Notes: generated by a model not told the origin, from the letters alone. A DNA stretch of 64,000 nt from Nitrospirillum viridazoti CBAmc (GCF_000730165.1 NZ_CP022110.1:310001-374000), one strand, 5' to 3'; shown: positions 18,141 through 33,483, counted from the first letter of the stretch. Made by a program: numbers and translations.

Positions 18141-18593
18141 GGCGCCTCAACGTCTAGGGGCGATTGGCGGCCGGACGGGACCCGGCCGCTGGATGGCAGC
18201 CTGCTTATAGCAGCGGTCGCGCCGGGCGGCGACAGCCGCTTGGGAATGCGGATGCCGTAGCGTGACAAGGATTCTCATTCTATGTCTCCATGTAAATCAA
18301 TGGGATATAGGGATATGGTAAACGAATGTGTATTATATATCGCGGATGCGAATGGGGCAGTCACCGCTTTTCCACACCTGAGTCACGTGCTCGATGCACA
18401 ATAGGACAGTTAAGCTGACCTAACGTGAAAAAGTGCTGGAGCGGTGGGGCGTAACGACTTATATGAACTCGGCGCACCCGCTTGTGCGCAAGCCCATGAC
18501 CCGGCGGCCTTCCGCTGCGGCGCGGGCGAGACGGGGAACATCTCCGCCGGCCACCGCACGGGCCGTCGGGGCAGAGCACGAAGGATCAAGGCC
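18141..18593. other. Intergenic region upstream of gltD, partly AT-rich
   Basis: About 450 bases between divergent uppP and gltD. 18270-18470 is far less GC-rich than its surroundings, consistent with a regulated promoter region. It holds a small open frame at 18300-18404 (34 codons, with an internal ATG at 18315) that reads MVNECVLYIADANGAVTAF and onward. It has no ribosome binding site that I can defend. AAGGA at 18581-18585 serves gltD. I saw no clear sigma-54 -24/-12 site. Confidence 0.45.
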
Positions 18594-20042
18594 ATGGCGC
18601 AGAAGCAGCAGATGCTCCAGTTCGTCCACACGGACCAGCAGATGCCTGACAAACGCGAGCCCGCGCTGCGCCGTCGGGATTTCGATGAAATCTACGCCCG
18701 TTTTGCGGACGACCAGGCGGCCACCCAGGCCTCGCGCTGCTCCCAGTGCGGCGTGCCCTTCTGCCAGGTGCATTGTCCCGTCTCTAACAATATCCCCGAC
18801 TGGCTGAAGCTGACCGCCGAGGGCCGCCTGGAAGAGGCCTATGAGGTCTCGCAGGCCACCAACAATTTCCCCGAGATCTGCGGCCGCATCTGCCCGCAGG
18901 ACCGGCTGTGCGAGGGCAACTGCACCATCGAGCAGTCGACCCACGGCACCGTCACCATCGGCGCCGTCGAGAAGTACATCACCGACACCGCCTGGGAACG
19001 CGGCTGGGTGAAGCCGGCCGCCCCGGTGCGCGAGCGGCCGCAGAGCGTCGGCATCATCGGCGCCGGCCCCGCCGGCCTGGCCGCCGCCGACCAGCTGCGC
19101 CGCAAGGGCTATCAGGTGCATGTCTACGACCGTTACGATCGCGTGGGCGGCCTGCTGATCTACGGCATCCCCGGCTTCAAGCTGGAGAAGGAGGTGGTCG
19201 AGCGCCGGGCCAAGCTGCTGGCCGACGCCGGCGTCGTCTTCCATTTGGGCTTCGAGGTCGGCCGCCACGCCACGCTGGGCCAGCTGCGCGTGCAGCACGA
19301 CGCCATCCTGATCGCCACTGGCGTCTACAAGGCGCGTGAGCTGGAAGGCCCGGGCAGCGGCGTGGACAGCATCGTCCCGGCGCTGGACTACCTGACTGCC
19401 AGCAACCGCACCGGCCTGGGCGACACGGTGGTGGATTTCGAGAACGGCCGCCTGAACGCCAAGGGTAAGAACGTCGTCGTCATCGGCGGCGGCGACACCG
19501 CCATGGACTGCGTGCGCACCGCCATCCGCCAGGGCGCCAAGTCGGTGAAGTGCCTGTACCGCCGCAACCGCGCCAACATGCCGGGCAGCCAGCGCGAGGT
19601 GGCCCATGCTGAGGAAGAGGGCGTGGAGTTCGTGTGGCAGGCAGCCCCGGACGCTTTCCTGGGCGACCGCCAGGTGACGGGCGTGCGCGCCCACCGCATG
19701 CACATGGGCGTGGCCGACGCCTCCGGCCGGCAGACGCCGCAGCCCATCGAGGGCTCCGCCTTCACGCTGGAGGCCGACCTGGTGATCAAGGCCCTGGGCT
19801 TCGATCCCGAGCCGCTGCCCACCCTGTTCGGCGAGCCGGGCCTGAAGGTCAGCCGCTGGGGCACCGTCATGGCCGACCCGCGCACCCTGATGACCAATCT
19901 GGAGGGCGTGTTCGCCGCCGGCGACATCGTGCGCGGCGCCTCGCTGGTCGTCTGGGGCATCCGCGACGGCCGCGACGCCGCCGCCGGCATCCATAACTAT
20001 ATCGCTGCACGCGCCGCCACCGCGCCGCTGGCCGCCGAGTAA
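18594..20042 (+). CDS. gltD: Glutamate synthase small subunit
   Basis: NADPH-oxidising FAD/iron-sulphur subunit that supplies electrons to GltB for glutamate formation from 2-oxoglutarate and glutamine. Two N-terminal Cys clusters (CSQCGVPFCQVHCP and CGRICPQDRLCEGNC) bind [4Fe-4S] centres. The FAD site is GIIGAGPAGLAAADQL, the NADPH site VVIGGGDTAMDCVRTA, and a C-terminal GVFAAGDIVRGASLVVWG closes the FAD domain. The ATG at 18594 with AAGGA 8 bases upstream gives 482 residues, matching the Azospirillum protein. The stop lies 12 bases before gltB. Confidence 0.97.
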   Translation: MAQKQQMLQFVHTDQQMPDKREPALRRRDFDEIYARFADDQAATQASRCSQCGVPFCQVHCPVSNNIPDWLKLTAEGRLEEAYEVSQATNNFPEICGRICPQDRLCEGNCTIEQSTHGTVTIGAVEKYITDTAWERGWVKPAAPVRERPQSVGIIGAGPAGLAAADQLRRKGYQVHVYDRYDRVGGLLIYGIPGFKLEKEVVERRAKLLADAGVVFHLGFEVGRHATLGQLRVQHDAILIATGVYKARELEGPGSGVDSIVPALDYLTASNRTGLGDTVVDFENGRLNAKGKNVVVIGGGDTAMDCVRTAIRQGAKSVKCLYRRNRANMPGSQREVAHAEEEGVEFVWQAAPDAFLGDRQVTGVRAHRMHMGVADASGRQTPQPIEGSAFTLEADLVIKALGFDPEPLPTLFGEPGLKVSRWGTVMADPRTLMTNLEGVFAAGDIVRGASLVVWGIRDGRDAAAGIHNYIAARAATAPLAAE

Positions 20043-20054
20043 GGGGGATTTGAG

Positions 20055-24635
<4,581 letters not shown>

Positions 24636-24653
24636 CCTTTTCCACTCTCGGAC

Positions 24654-24673
24654 GCCCCGGTTTCGACCGGGGC
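24654..24673 (+). terminator. UUCG-capped hairpin after gltB
   Basis: GCCCCGGT-TTCG-ACCGGGGC, a stable 8-bp stem with a TTCG tetraloop 18 bases past the gltB stop, followed by ATCTTCC. A likely terminator or 3' end-protecting hairpin. Confidence 0.7.
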
Positions 24674-24765
24674 ATCTTCCGTGAAGGGAGCCCCACGAAG
24701 AGGGACGAAGGAGAGGGGGCAAGGGGGTGCCGGCCGGCACCCGCCACCGCCCTCCGGAAAACGCG

Positions 24766-24799
24766 ACCGCCGCCGGGAGGCATTCCGGTGGCGGTTTTT
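24766..24799 (+). terminator. Second Rho-independent terminator after gltB
   Basis: ACCGCCGCCGG (24766-24776) pairs with CCGGTGGCGGT (24785-24795) with one G-T pair, followed directly by TTTTT. It ends just before the stop of the convergent protease gene. Confidence 0.85.
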
Positions 24800-24808
24800 G
24801 TTTGTGGA

Positions 24809-25852
24809 TCAGTTGGTGCCGTCGCCGCTCGCCGCGCGCTTCAGGGCGGGGCCGGTTACCTGAAAGACGGGGCCGCCATTGTAGGTGAAATACAGCCTGT
24901 TTTGGCTGTGGGCGATCAGCACGTGGTGGGCTTTCAGGAAGTCCGCGCCCAGCAGCATTTCCGGCCGATTCTGAGCGTTGTCGATGGCGAGGCGGGACCC
25001 AGCTTCGGTGTAGGTGCCCATGCCGAACAGGTCGGCGAAACGCAGCTTGGCGTGCTTGATCGTCTCATCCCCCAGGGTGAAGCCGTCGAAGACGCCGACC
25101 CAATCCTGCACGCCCTTGGCGCCGATGCCTTGGGCCTTTTCACCCATGACCACGCCGGGTGTTTCCGGGGTGACCCCGGCGCGCGCCGCCGCTTGCAGGG
25201 AGAGGACGGAATAACTGGCGCCACTGTCCAGGATGGCCCGGACCGGCTGTCCGGCCACCGTCACGTCCAAAGTGATCTTGGGATTCTGCGGGTTCACGGG
25301 ACGCATGTCGGCGGTCATCGCCGCATCCGACCAGAAGCCCAGGAAAGCGGTCTCGCACCCGCGTGGCTGGTAGAGGTTGATGACGCCGTGGGCCAAGTCG
25401 AATTCCACGTCGAACTTGCGGAACACGTCCTCACCCAGCAGGCCCACCACGTCGGCGCGGCCGATGCCACGCTCCCCCGACAGGGTCAAGGGCATGTCGG
25501 TGACCGTATGCTGGCCCAGGGTGAAAGTGGGGATACGGGTGGTCTGGATGTCACTGCGCCCGCCCACGCCGCTCAGCGTGCCGTTGCGGCCGCTGAAGGC
25601 TGGAAGCCCCAACTCCTCCGCCTTGTTGCGCAGGATCATGCTGAGCGAGGCGCCGGTGTCGACCAGGAAATAGACGGGATGGCCGTTGACCTCCACCTTC
25701 ACCAGCGGCTGGTTGCCGTCCATGACCACCGGTAGGCTGTCCGACTTGACCATCTGGCAGGTGTCGGCGGCCCAGGCGCCCGTCGTCCCGCCGATCATGG
25801 AAAGGACCACAAAGGCGACCCCGGCAAGCAAGGCCCGCGACCGCGTGCGCAT
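24809..25852 (-). CDS. Secreted double-domain retropepsin-like aspartic protease, paralogue 1
   Basis: Predicted exported protein with two retropepsin-like halves. The signal peptide is LLAGVAFVVLSMIGGTTGAWA. The first active-site loop is FLVDTGASLSMIL (about 75-87) and the second AILDSGASYSVLSL (about 205-218). Each half ends in a hydrophobic segment of the type GADVVGLLGEDVF or MLLGADFLKAHHV. One polypeptide with two Asp motifs could form the active site internally, as pepsin does, but the substrate is unknown. ATG at 25852 with GGGGGAA upstream; 347 residues. First-degree paralogues follow at 25963 and 27130 on the same strand. Confidence 0.82.
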   Translation of the reverse strand: MRTRSRALLAGVAFVVLSMIGGTTGAWAADTCQMVKSDSLPVVMDGNQPLVKVEVNGHPVYFLVDTGASLSMILRNKAEELGLPAFSGRNGTLSGVGGRSDIQTTRIPTFTLGQHTVTDMPLTLSGERGIGRADVVGLLGEDVFRKFDVEFDLAHGVINLYQPRGCETAFLGFWSDAAMTADMRPVNPQNPKITLDVTVAGQPVRAILDSGASYSVLSLQAAARAGVTPETPGVVMGEKAQGIGAKGVQDWVGVFDGFTLGDETIKHAKLRFADLFGMGTYTEAGSRLAIDNAQNRPEMLLGADFLKAHHVLIAHSQNRLYFTYNGGPVFQVTGPALKRAASGDGTN

Positions 25853-25962
25853 CTCTTCCCCCCTTTCCCGCCCAGCCATGATCGTTCGCATTCATGCACA
25901 TTGAGGAGTGCACGCAAACGGTGTGGGGATCAAGCGCCGCGACGGGAAACGGGCCGCCGCCG

Positions 25963-27039
25963 CTATTGCCCTTGGGCCTTCGTTGGGGCGGCGGCGGACG
26001 GCTCCGTCTCCTCGTCCGCTTTGGCGCCGCGGGACACGGCGGTCAGCGCCGGGCCCACCACCTGGAACACCGGCCCGCCCTGGTAAGTGAAATAGACCTT
26101 GCGCTGGCTGGACGCGATATAGACGCGGTGGCTGCGCAGGAAGTCCGCCCCCAGATACATGTCCGTGTCACCGTAGGAGGTGCTCAGGCGGCTGCCGACA
26201 TAGGTTGTGCCCACGCGATTGTAGAGGTCGGTCACGCGCAGTTTGGCATGGCGGATGGTCTCATCGCCGATGCTGAAGCTGTCGAAGGTGCCGATATGGG
26301 TTTCGACGGAATAGCCGTTGGCGCCTTGCAGGTTCCCGGCTTTCGCGGCATCACCGGCGATGACGTCGATGCCCACGCGCCGGGCCACGCCCTCATCCAG
26401 CACGGTGATGCTGGCGCCGCTGTCCAGTTCGGCGTGCACGGTCTGGCCGTTGACCAGCACGGGAACGCGGATGCGGGAGCGGTTGCCGCGCACATCGTCC
26501 ATGTCGGTGACGTTGTAGCTGTTCGACCAATAGGCCAGGACGTCGTTGTCGCACTTTTCCGGCTTGAACAGGTTCAGCAGGTTGTGGGCCAGGTCGAATT
26601 CCATGTCGTAGCGCTCCAGCAGGTCCATGCCCAGGGCGCCGACGGCATTGTCCCCCAAGGACCCATAGCCGCCGACATAGACCCGGACATCGCGGCCATG
26701 CCAGGTGCCCAGTTCCAGGCTGTCCATGGTGGTCTGCAACAGGCGGCTGGTTCCGTCGATGCCGATCATCTCGCCTTGCGCATCCACCGCCTTCAGCCCC
26801 AAGGGGGCCAGCGACGACCGGGTCAGCACTGACATCCAGGCACCGGTATCGACCAGCATGCGCGCGGGCTTGCCGTTGATGGCCACACGGGCCAGCAGGA
26901 TGTTGCCGTCCATCTCCAGGGGAATGGCCGCGACCTGGGCCAGTTTGCAGGAAGAGGCCGCCTGGGCGGGGGCGGAAGGGAGGACGGCCAGCGCCATCAG
27001 GGTGAGTGCCGACACACCCGCACTAATTTTCGTTTTCAT
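25963..27039 (-). CDS. Secreted double-domain retropepsin-like aspartic protease, paralogue 2
   Basis: Same architecture as its neighbours: signal peptide (ALTLMALAVLPSAPAQA), first motif MLVDTGAWMSVLT, second motif AELDSGASITVLD, and the shared tail MYLGADFLRSHRVYIASSQRKVYF followed by TYQGGPVFQV. Residues around the first Asp (DTGAW rather than DTGAS) differ from paralogue 1, so specificity may differ. It ends in a polar Ala/Glu tail. The ATG at 27039 is preceded by a G-rich stretch; an alternative start lies at 27054. 358 residues. Periplasmic or secreted by inference. Confidence 0.82.
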   Translation of the reverse strand: MKTKISAGVSALTLMALAVLPSAPAQAASSCKLAQVAAIPLEMDGNILLARVAINGKPARMLVDTGAWMSVLTRSSLAPLGLKAVDAQGEMIGIDGTSRLLQTTMDSLELGTWHGRDVRVYVGGYGSLGDNAVGALGMDLLERYDMEFDLAHNLLNLFKPEKCDNDVLAYWSNSYNVTDMDDVRGNRSRIRVPVLVNGQTVHAELDSGASITVLDEGVARRVGIDVIAGDAAKAGNLQGANGYSVETHIGTFDSFSIGDETIRHAKLRVTDLYNRVGTTYVGSRLSTSYGDTDMYLGADFLRSHRVYIASSQRKVYFTYQGGPVFQVVGPALTAVSRGAKADEETEPSAAAPTKAQGQ

Positions 27040-27129
27040 CACCTGAACCCCCATGATGTCCCCGTTTTTTGTCCGACTTTTGTTCGCGTTGCCGTGACTA
27101 GGTGTCCCCCGTCCCGCGCCGGCCAGCGT

Positions 27130-28176
27130 TCATTCGCTTTGATGCTCGGCCGCCGGGGCGATGGGTGCCGCTGCGGCGGGGGGCGGCGCGTCCGTCTGGA
27201 ACACCGGGCCGCCCACATAGCTGAAGTAGAGCTTATGCTGGCTATGGGCGATCAGCACATGGTGGCTGCGCAGGAAGTCGGCGCCCAGCAGCATTTGCAT
27301 TCCGGCCACCGTGGTCGCATCCCGCGCGTTGAAAGAGTCGAAACCACTGCGCAGAAGGCCGAAGCGCATCTTCGGATGCCGAATGGTCTCGTCGCCCAGG
27401 GTGAAGCTGTCGAAAGTTCCAACCCAGGTGGAGACGGCCTTGCCGTTGACGCCACCACTGGGCGCCACCGGTCTGGCGTCGGGCGAGGCCGGTGTCATTC
27501 CCAGCCGTTGCGCAGCATCCAGGGTAAGCACCGAGAAATAAGCGCCGGTGTCCAGCAAGGCCTGTATAGGGGTGCCATTGATCTGCAAATCGACGATGAC
27601 CTGCGGCAGGAAGGATGTCATGGGGCGGAAACTCGCCACGGAGTAGCTGCCCTGCCACGTCATCAGGTCGGCATCGCCGCAATTATGGGGAGTATACAGC
27701 ACAACCCGGCTGTGGGCGAAATCCAGCTCGACATCATAATGGCTGAAGAAGCGCTCCCCCAATACGCCAACGACATCGGGGTGACCCAAATTGTCCCCTT
27801 GGCCGGCGATGGTCATGGGCACGTCGCTGGCGCTGCTGCCGTTCAGGGTCAGCGTCTTGATGACGGTGTCGTTGATGTCGCTTTTGCCGTCCACGCCATA
27901 GGCATAGCCCTTCAGCCGGCCTTTCGGCAGGTTCAATCGCTTGGCCGCACCTTGCAGGATAAAGCTGTCGTTGGCGCCGGTGTCGATCAGGAATTTGACG
28001 GGCGTTCCATTAATCTCGCCGGGGATAAGGGGCTGGTTGCCTTCCATGACGACGGGGACGATCCACCGGTCCAGGGTGCATTGCGCGTCCGCGGCTTGGG
28101 CGGTGACGCCTTCCGGGGGCAGCGCCAGACCCAGTGCCCCCGCCATGGCCACTCCTGTAAAGGTCGCCATGCGCAT
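27130..28176 (-). CDS. Secreted double-domain retropepsin-like aspartic protease, paralogue 3
   Basis: Third tandem copy. The signal peptide is MATFTGVAMAGALGLALPPEG... ending near AQAADAQC. The first motif is FLIDTGANDSFIL, the second ALLDTGAYFSVLTL. It shares SFTLGDETIRHPKMRFG and MLLGADFLRSHHVLIAHSQHKLYF with the others. The frame is open upstream to 28350, overlapping the glpK end, but only the ATGs at 28176 or 28170 place the signal peptide correctly. The ribosome binding site is weak. About 348 residues with a Pro/Ala tail. Confidence 0.8.
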   Translation of the reverse strand: MRMATFTGVAMAGALGLALPPEGVTAQAADAQCTLDRWIVPVVMEGNQPLIPGEINGTPVKFLIDTGANDSFILQGAAKRLNLPKGRLKGYAYGVDGKSDINDTVIKTLTLNGSSASDVPMTIAGQGDNLGHPDVVGVLGERFFSHYDVELDFAHSRVVLYTPHNCGDADLMTWQGSYSVASFRPMTSFLPQVIVDLQINGTPIQALLDTGAYFSVLTLDAAQRLGMTPASPDARPVAPSGGVNGKAVSTWVGTFDSFTLGDETIRHPKMRFGLLRSGFDSFNARDATTVAGMQMLLGADFLRSHHVLIAHSQHKLYFSYVGGPVFQTDAPPPAAAAPIAPAAEHQSE

Positions 28177-28346
28177 CAAAAAACGACTCAAAACCCGCCC
28201 CCACCTTGCTGAGAATGGCCGGACCCCCGCCCATGCCGGCTTCGCCCCAGGGCTGGCGCGGCGCCATCGAATGCATTGATTGTGTAAGAATCTGCTCGAG
28301 AATTTGCACGCATAGCGATAATCCGCGACGAAACGTCGCATATGGA

Positions 28347-29834
<1,488 letters not shown>

Positions 29835-30464
29835 GGCGGGCCCCTCCCTTAGGGTCTTGTTATCGCGGCGTTCGGCCGCCGGGCGCAGTACGCCGACCGT
29901 GCGTCCCGGGCGCGGACCTGTCAACGGCGGGCCGGAAAAAGCTATCCAGAAGGGGGGCGAAAAGTCCCGCGTAATGGGGTTGACGCGGAACTGTAACAGG
30001 CGCACCATCTGACTTACCGAAGCACTCAGGAGGCCTCAGAACCCAGATTAGCCCACCAGATCAGGTAAATCGTCGAATGCACGCAGTATTCGATGTGTTG
30101 CCCGTAACCAGGAGGGTGTGTCAAACCATGACTCCACCGGCGCGTACTGTATGAGCTGTGTGACAGCTCCACACATATAGCGATTGCTGATGCCGGTTAC
30201 TGACCGGTGTATCGCTCGATGGATTATCTGAGCTTCGCTGAAGCCAACAGAACCCCCGTTGCCCTGACCGGCACGGGGGTTCGCTTTTGTGGGGTCCAGC
30301 TTGCCGCACCAACGACCCCATTTCCCCGAAATCCGACCCGCCCGTGCTGCCGTGCGCCTTGAAATGGCGCATATGGGGGTGCGTCCGGTGCTCATACCCC
30401 TTATATAGAGATGAGCGGTGGGCCATTGGTTTGGCCGCCAAGGGATGTCGAGAGGCCGGGACCA
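29835..30464. other. Long intergenic region with a low-GC island and possible small RNA or gene remnant
   Basis: About 630 bases between divergent glpK and the YgjP-type gene. 30010-30250 is clearly less GC-rich than both neighbours. On the plus strand it shows several small hairpins (GAGCTGT-gtg-ACAGCTC near 30157; CCGGT-tactg-ACCGG near 30195) and ends in the terminator at 30251, so a small RNA is possible. On the minus strand, 30048-30176 reads as a protein-like 42-codon frame (MCGAVTQLIQYAPVESW...), perhaps the end of a lost gene. Neither is proven. TTATATA at about 30400 may be a -10 box for the next gene. Confidence 0.45.
30251..30288 (+). terminator. Rho-independent terminator with no obvious gene upstream
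   Basis: AACCCCCGT (30251-30259) pairs with ACGGGGGTT (30273-30281), extended inside by GCC/GGC pairs, followed by CGCTTTTG. The signal points along the plus strand, where no annotated gene precedes it. Confidence 0.7.
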
Positions 30465-31259
30465 ATGGGGTTGATGGGCCTGTTGCGCGGCATGGGGCTG
30501 ACGGCCCCGAAAAAGCCCGCACCGAAAACCAGGACGAAGGCGCGGGTGGCGCCAACCACGGTGTCGCAATTGCGCGTGGCCGGCATAGCCCAGCCGGTGG
30601 AGGTGCGGCGCAGCCCGCGCGCCCGGCGCCTCTCGCTGAAGGTCGACGGCGCCACCGACACCGTGCGCGTGACGGTTCCACCGCGCGTGGGTGATGCCGA
30701 GGTCGCGGGCTTCGTCGGCCGCCACCTGGATTGGGTGAATGCCCGTTTAGCGGCCCTGCCGCCGCGTCAGCCCTTCATCGACGGCATGGCGGTGCCCCTG
30801 CTGGGCCGGTCGGCCGTGATCCGTCACGACCCCGGCCGCCGGGGCGGCGCCCGTCTGGTCGAGGGACCGGCCGGCCTGGACCTGTACGTGGGCGGGGAGG
30901 CGGAATTTCTGAACCGCCGCGCCACCGATTTCCTGAAGGCGGAGGCGCGGCGCCACCTGTCGGCCCTGACGGCGGAAACGGCCGCCCGCGCCGACTTGCG
31001 CGCCACCGCCGTTTCCGTGCGCGACACCCGCAGCCGCTGGGGCAGCTGCTCCGCCACCGGCCGCATCAGCTATTCCTGGCGCCTGATCCTGGCCCCGCCG
31101 CAGATCGTCCACTACGTCGTGGCGCACGAGGTGGCGCACCTGAAGGAAATGAATCACGGCCCGAAGTTCTGGGCCTTGTGCGCGGCGCTGGCCGGTGACG
31201 TGGACAAGCCGCGCGCCTGGCTGAAGGCGCACGGGGCGAAGTTGCACCGCTTTGGTTAA
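30465..31259 (+). CDS. M48-type metallopeptidase, YgjP/DUF45 family
   Basis: Predicted cytoplasmic zinc metallopeptidase of unknown substrate. The zinc motif HEVAHLKEMNHGPKFW (HExxH plus a downstream His) lies near the C-terminus. The preceding family segment RSRWGSCSATGRISYSWRLILAPPQIVHYVVAHE is diagnostic for the YgjP/UPF0758-adjacent DUF45 group. The start is uncertain: the ATG at 30465 lies downstream of a GAGAGG-like site, while an earlier ATG at 30411 sits only a few bases after a possible -10 box. 264 residues from 30465. Confidence 0.85.
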   Translation: MGLMGLLRGMGLTAPKKPAPKTRTKARVAPTTVSQLRVAGIAQPVEVRRSPRARRLSLKVDGATDTVRVTVPPRVGDAEVAGFVGRHLDWVNARLAALPPRQPFIDGMAVPLLGRSAVIRHDPGRRGGARLVEGPAGLDLYVGGEAEFLNRRATDFLKAEARRHLSALTAETAARADLRATAVSVRDTRSRWGSCSATGRISYSWRLILAPPQIVHYVVAHEVAHLKEMNHGPKFWALCAALAGDVDKPRAWLKAHGAKLHRFG

Positions 31260-31287
31260 TTTTATAGGGAAGGGGTGTTCAACCCGC

Positions 31288-31414
31288 CAGCGGCATGAGA
31301 TCGCCTCATGCCGCTGTAGGACGCAACCGCGTCCGCCGGAGCTTTTTGGGGAGCGTCAGCGGACTGAAAAGCGAGGAAGCCTAGGCGGCGGATGCCGCCG
31401 CCCGGCGATTGAGG
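31288..31414 (+). repeat. Dispersed intergenic stem-loop repeat, copy C
   Basis: Between the convergent YgjP-type gene and pgk. Hairpin one CAGCGGCATGAG-atcgc-CTCATGCCGCTG, hairpin two GGACGC-aacc-GCGTCC, then AGCGGACTGAAAAGCGAGG, hairpin three GGCGG-at-GCCGCC region, and the end motif GCCCGGCGATTGAGGG. It ends one or two bases from the pgk stop codon. Its middle block matches copy E nearly letter for letter. Confidence 0.8.
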
Positions 31415-31415
31415 G

Positions 31416-32606
31416 TTACTCTTCCAAAGCCTTCACGCCCGGCAGCTCCTTGCCTTCCAGCCATTCCAGGAAGGCGCCGCCGGCGGTGGAGATGTAGCTG
31501 AAGGCGTCGGCCACGCCGGCATGCTCCAGGGCGGCCACGGTGTCACCGCCGCCGGCCACGGACAGGACGGTGCCGGCTTTGGTCAGGTCGGCCACGATCT
31601 TGGCCACGGCGTTGGTGGCGGCGTCGAAGGGCTCGATCTCGAAGGCGCCCATGGGGCCGTTCCACACCACCGTCTTGGCGGTGGCCAGCTTCTCGCCGTA
31701 ATAGGCGACCGTGGCCGGGCCGGCGTCCAGGATCATCTCATCGGCCGCGATGTCGCCGGGGGCGGCGATGCGCGAGGGGGCGTGGGCCTTGAACTGCTTG
31801 GCCACCGCGCCGTCCTTGGGCAGCAGGATCTGGCAGCCGCCGGCTTCGGCCTTGGCCAGGATGGCGCGGGCCTGATCGGCCATGTCCTTCTCCGCCAGCG
31901 AGGCGCCGACGTCCACGCCCTGGGCGTAGAGAAAGGTGTTGGCCATGCCACCACCCAGCGCCAGGATGTCGACCTTGCCCACCAGGTTCAGCAGCAGGTC
32001 CAGCTTGGTGCTGATCTTGGCGCCGCCGACCACGGCCGCCACCGGCCGCTGCGGCTGGCCCAGGGCCTTGGACAGGGCCACCAGCTCCGCCTGCATCAGG
32101 CGGCCGGCCGCCGCGGGCAGCAAGCGGGCCAGCGCCTCGGTCGAGGCATGGGCGCGGTGGGCGGCGGAGAAGGCATCGTTGACGTAGATATCGCCCAGCT
32201 TGGCCAAATCGGCGGCGAAGGCGGGGTCGTTCTTTTCCTCACCGGCGTGGAAGCGCAGGTTCTCCAGCACCAGCACCTGGCCCTTTTCCAGGGCGCGGAT
32301 GGCGTCCTGCGCCGGCTTGCCGATGCAGTCGCCGGCGAAGGCCACCGGGGCGCCCAGGGCGTCCGACAGGGCCGGCACCACCTGGCGCAGGGAGTTCTTC
32401 TCGTCAGGCCCGTTCTTGGGCCGGCCGAAATGCGACAGCACGACGACCTTGGCGCCCTTGGACGCCAGTTCCTTCAAGGTGGGGACCAGACGGACCAGGC
32501 GGGTGGCGTCCGTGACCTGGCCGTCCTGCACGGGGACGTTGAGGTCGGCGCGGACCAGCACGGTGCGGCTGGCGGGGGCGATATCGTCTAGGGTCTTGAA
32601 AGTCAT
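31416..32606 (-). CDS. pgk: Phosphoglycerate kinase
   Basis: Glycolytic and gluconeogenic enzyme interconverting 1,3-bisphosphoglycerate plus ADP with 3-phosphoglycerate plus ATP. N-terminal substrate motif [12 protein letters not shown], then [21 protein letters not shown], the hinge region [14 protein letters not shown], nucleotide-binding [11 protein letters not shown] and the Gly-rich loop [12 protein letters not shown]. 396 residues from the ATG at 32606, normal length. Cytoplasmic. It stands alone here without gap or fba. Confidence 0.97.
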   Translation of the reverse strand: MTFKTLDDIAPASRTVLVRADLNVPVQDGQVTDATRLVRLVPTLKELASKGAKVVVLSHFGRPKNGPDEKNSLRQVVPALSDALGAPVAFAGDCIGKPAQDAIRALEKGQVLVLENLRFHAGEEKNDPAFAADLAKLGDIYVNDAFSAAHRAHASTEALARLLPAAAGRLMQAELVALSKALGQPQRPVAAVVGGAKISTKLDLLLNLVGKVDILALGGGMANTFLYAQGVDVGASLAEKDMADQARAILAKAEAGGCQILLPKDGAVAKQFKAHAPSRIAAPGDIAADEMILDAGPATVAYYGEKLATAKTVVWNGPMGAFEIEPFDAATNAVAKIVADLTKAGTVLSVAGGGDTVAALEHAGVADAFSYISTAGGAFLEWLEGKELPGVKALEE

Positions 32607-32772
32607 GGCGTCGGTTCCCGGCCCGTATCAAGGTGGAATGGCGTGAGACGGGGGCCAAGGAAGCATAGGCGGGACCCTGTTGCAACCGCACAGGCCGCCC
32701 CGCTACACCACTCTGGCCGAAAGGCTGAGCCCGCTTTACCTCATCGGCGCTCAAGCAAATGGGAACGCCCGC

Positions 32773-33354
32773 GTGATCTATTACATCCTCTTCCTGGTCA
32801 TCCTGGCCCTGGTGACCCTGGTGCTGGCCCGTCGGGTGCTGGAGGGGCGGGTGCTGGCCGCCGGCCTGCTGGTCCTGCCCGGGGTCACGGCCATGGAGGA
32901 TTGGGCCGCCCGCGACATGGGCGCCCTGGGCCTGTCCGGCGGCCATGTCGGGCCCGTGACCCTGCTGTTGATCCTGGGGGCTTGTGTGGAGGAGGCGGGG
33001 CGCTACCTGCTGCTGTCGCTCAGCAACCGCGACACCCGGGCGGCGGTCAGCGCCGGCTATGCCTGGGCGGCGTGGGAGCTGGGCGTGGCCGTCTGGGCGC
33101 TGGCGCGCGGCATGCTGCCGCTGTGCGCGGCGGGCAATGTCCACTGTCTCAGCCTGGGCTTCCCGCCGCTGCTGGCCCTGGGCACGGTGCTGGTGGCGCG
33201 GTCGGTGCCCAGCCTGCTGCACGTGGCGCTGTCCTTCGGCCAGCTGTGGGCGGTGCGGGCCACATATCCGGCGGCGCGGACGCTGTGGTTCGTGCTGACC
33301 GTGGTGGTGCACCTGGCCATCAACCTGGCCATCGTGCGCCACGGCCACCTGTAA
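32773..33354 (+). CDS. Multi-pass membrane protein of unknown function
   Basis: Not firmly recognised. About 193 residues with five to six hydrophobic segments (YYILFLVILALVTLVLA; VTLLLILGA; PLLALGTVLVA; LWFVLTVVVHLAINLAIV). A paired acidic motif CVEEAGRYLLL in the second helix and a His/Asn-bearing last helix recall PrsW/CAAX-like membrane protease layouts, but that is only an analogy. The start chosen is the GTG at 32773, at the beginning of the first helix; a TTG at 32680 would add a basic leader. Divergent from pgk. Confidence 0.6.
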   Translation: MIYYILFLVILALVTLVLARRVLEGRVLAAGLLVLPGVTAMEDWAARDMGALGLSGGHVGPVTLLLILGACVEEAGRYLLLSLSNRDTRAAVSAGYAWAAWELGVAVWALARGMLPLCAAGNVHCLSLGFPPLLALGTVLVARSVPSLLHVALSFGQLWAVRATYPAARTLWFVLTVVVHLAINLAIVRHGHL

Positions 33355-33483
33355 CGGCCACCTGTGAACGCTCAAAGTTTAACCATTCACCATATTGTCC
33401 CCGCCCGGGGTGTCCTATAGCGTTGGGGGACAAGGGCGCGCCCCCAGCGGCCGCCGCCCCTGGCAATGCCGGACCCCGCCTAG

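Noticed and set aside
18271-18292. Fur-box-like GATTCTCATTCT upstream of gltD
   Set aside because: It matches only part of the 19-base Fur consensus and the second half-site is poor.
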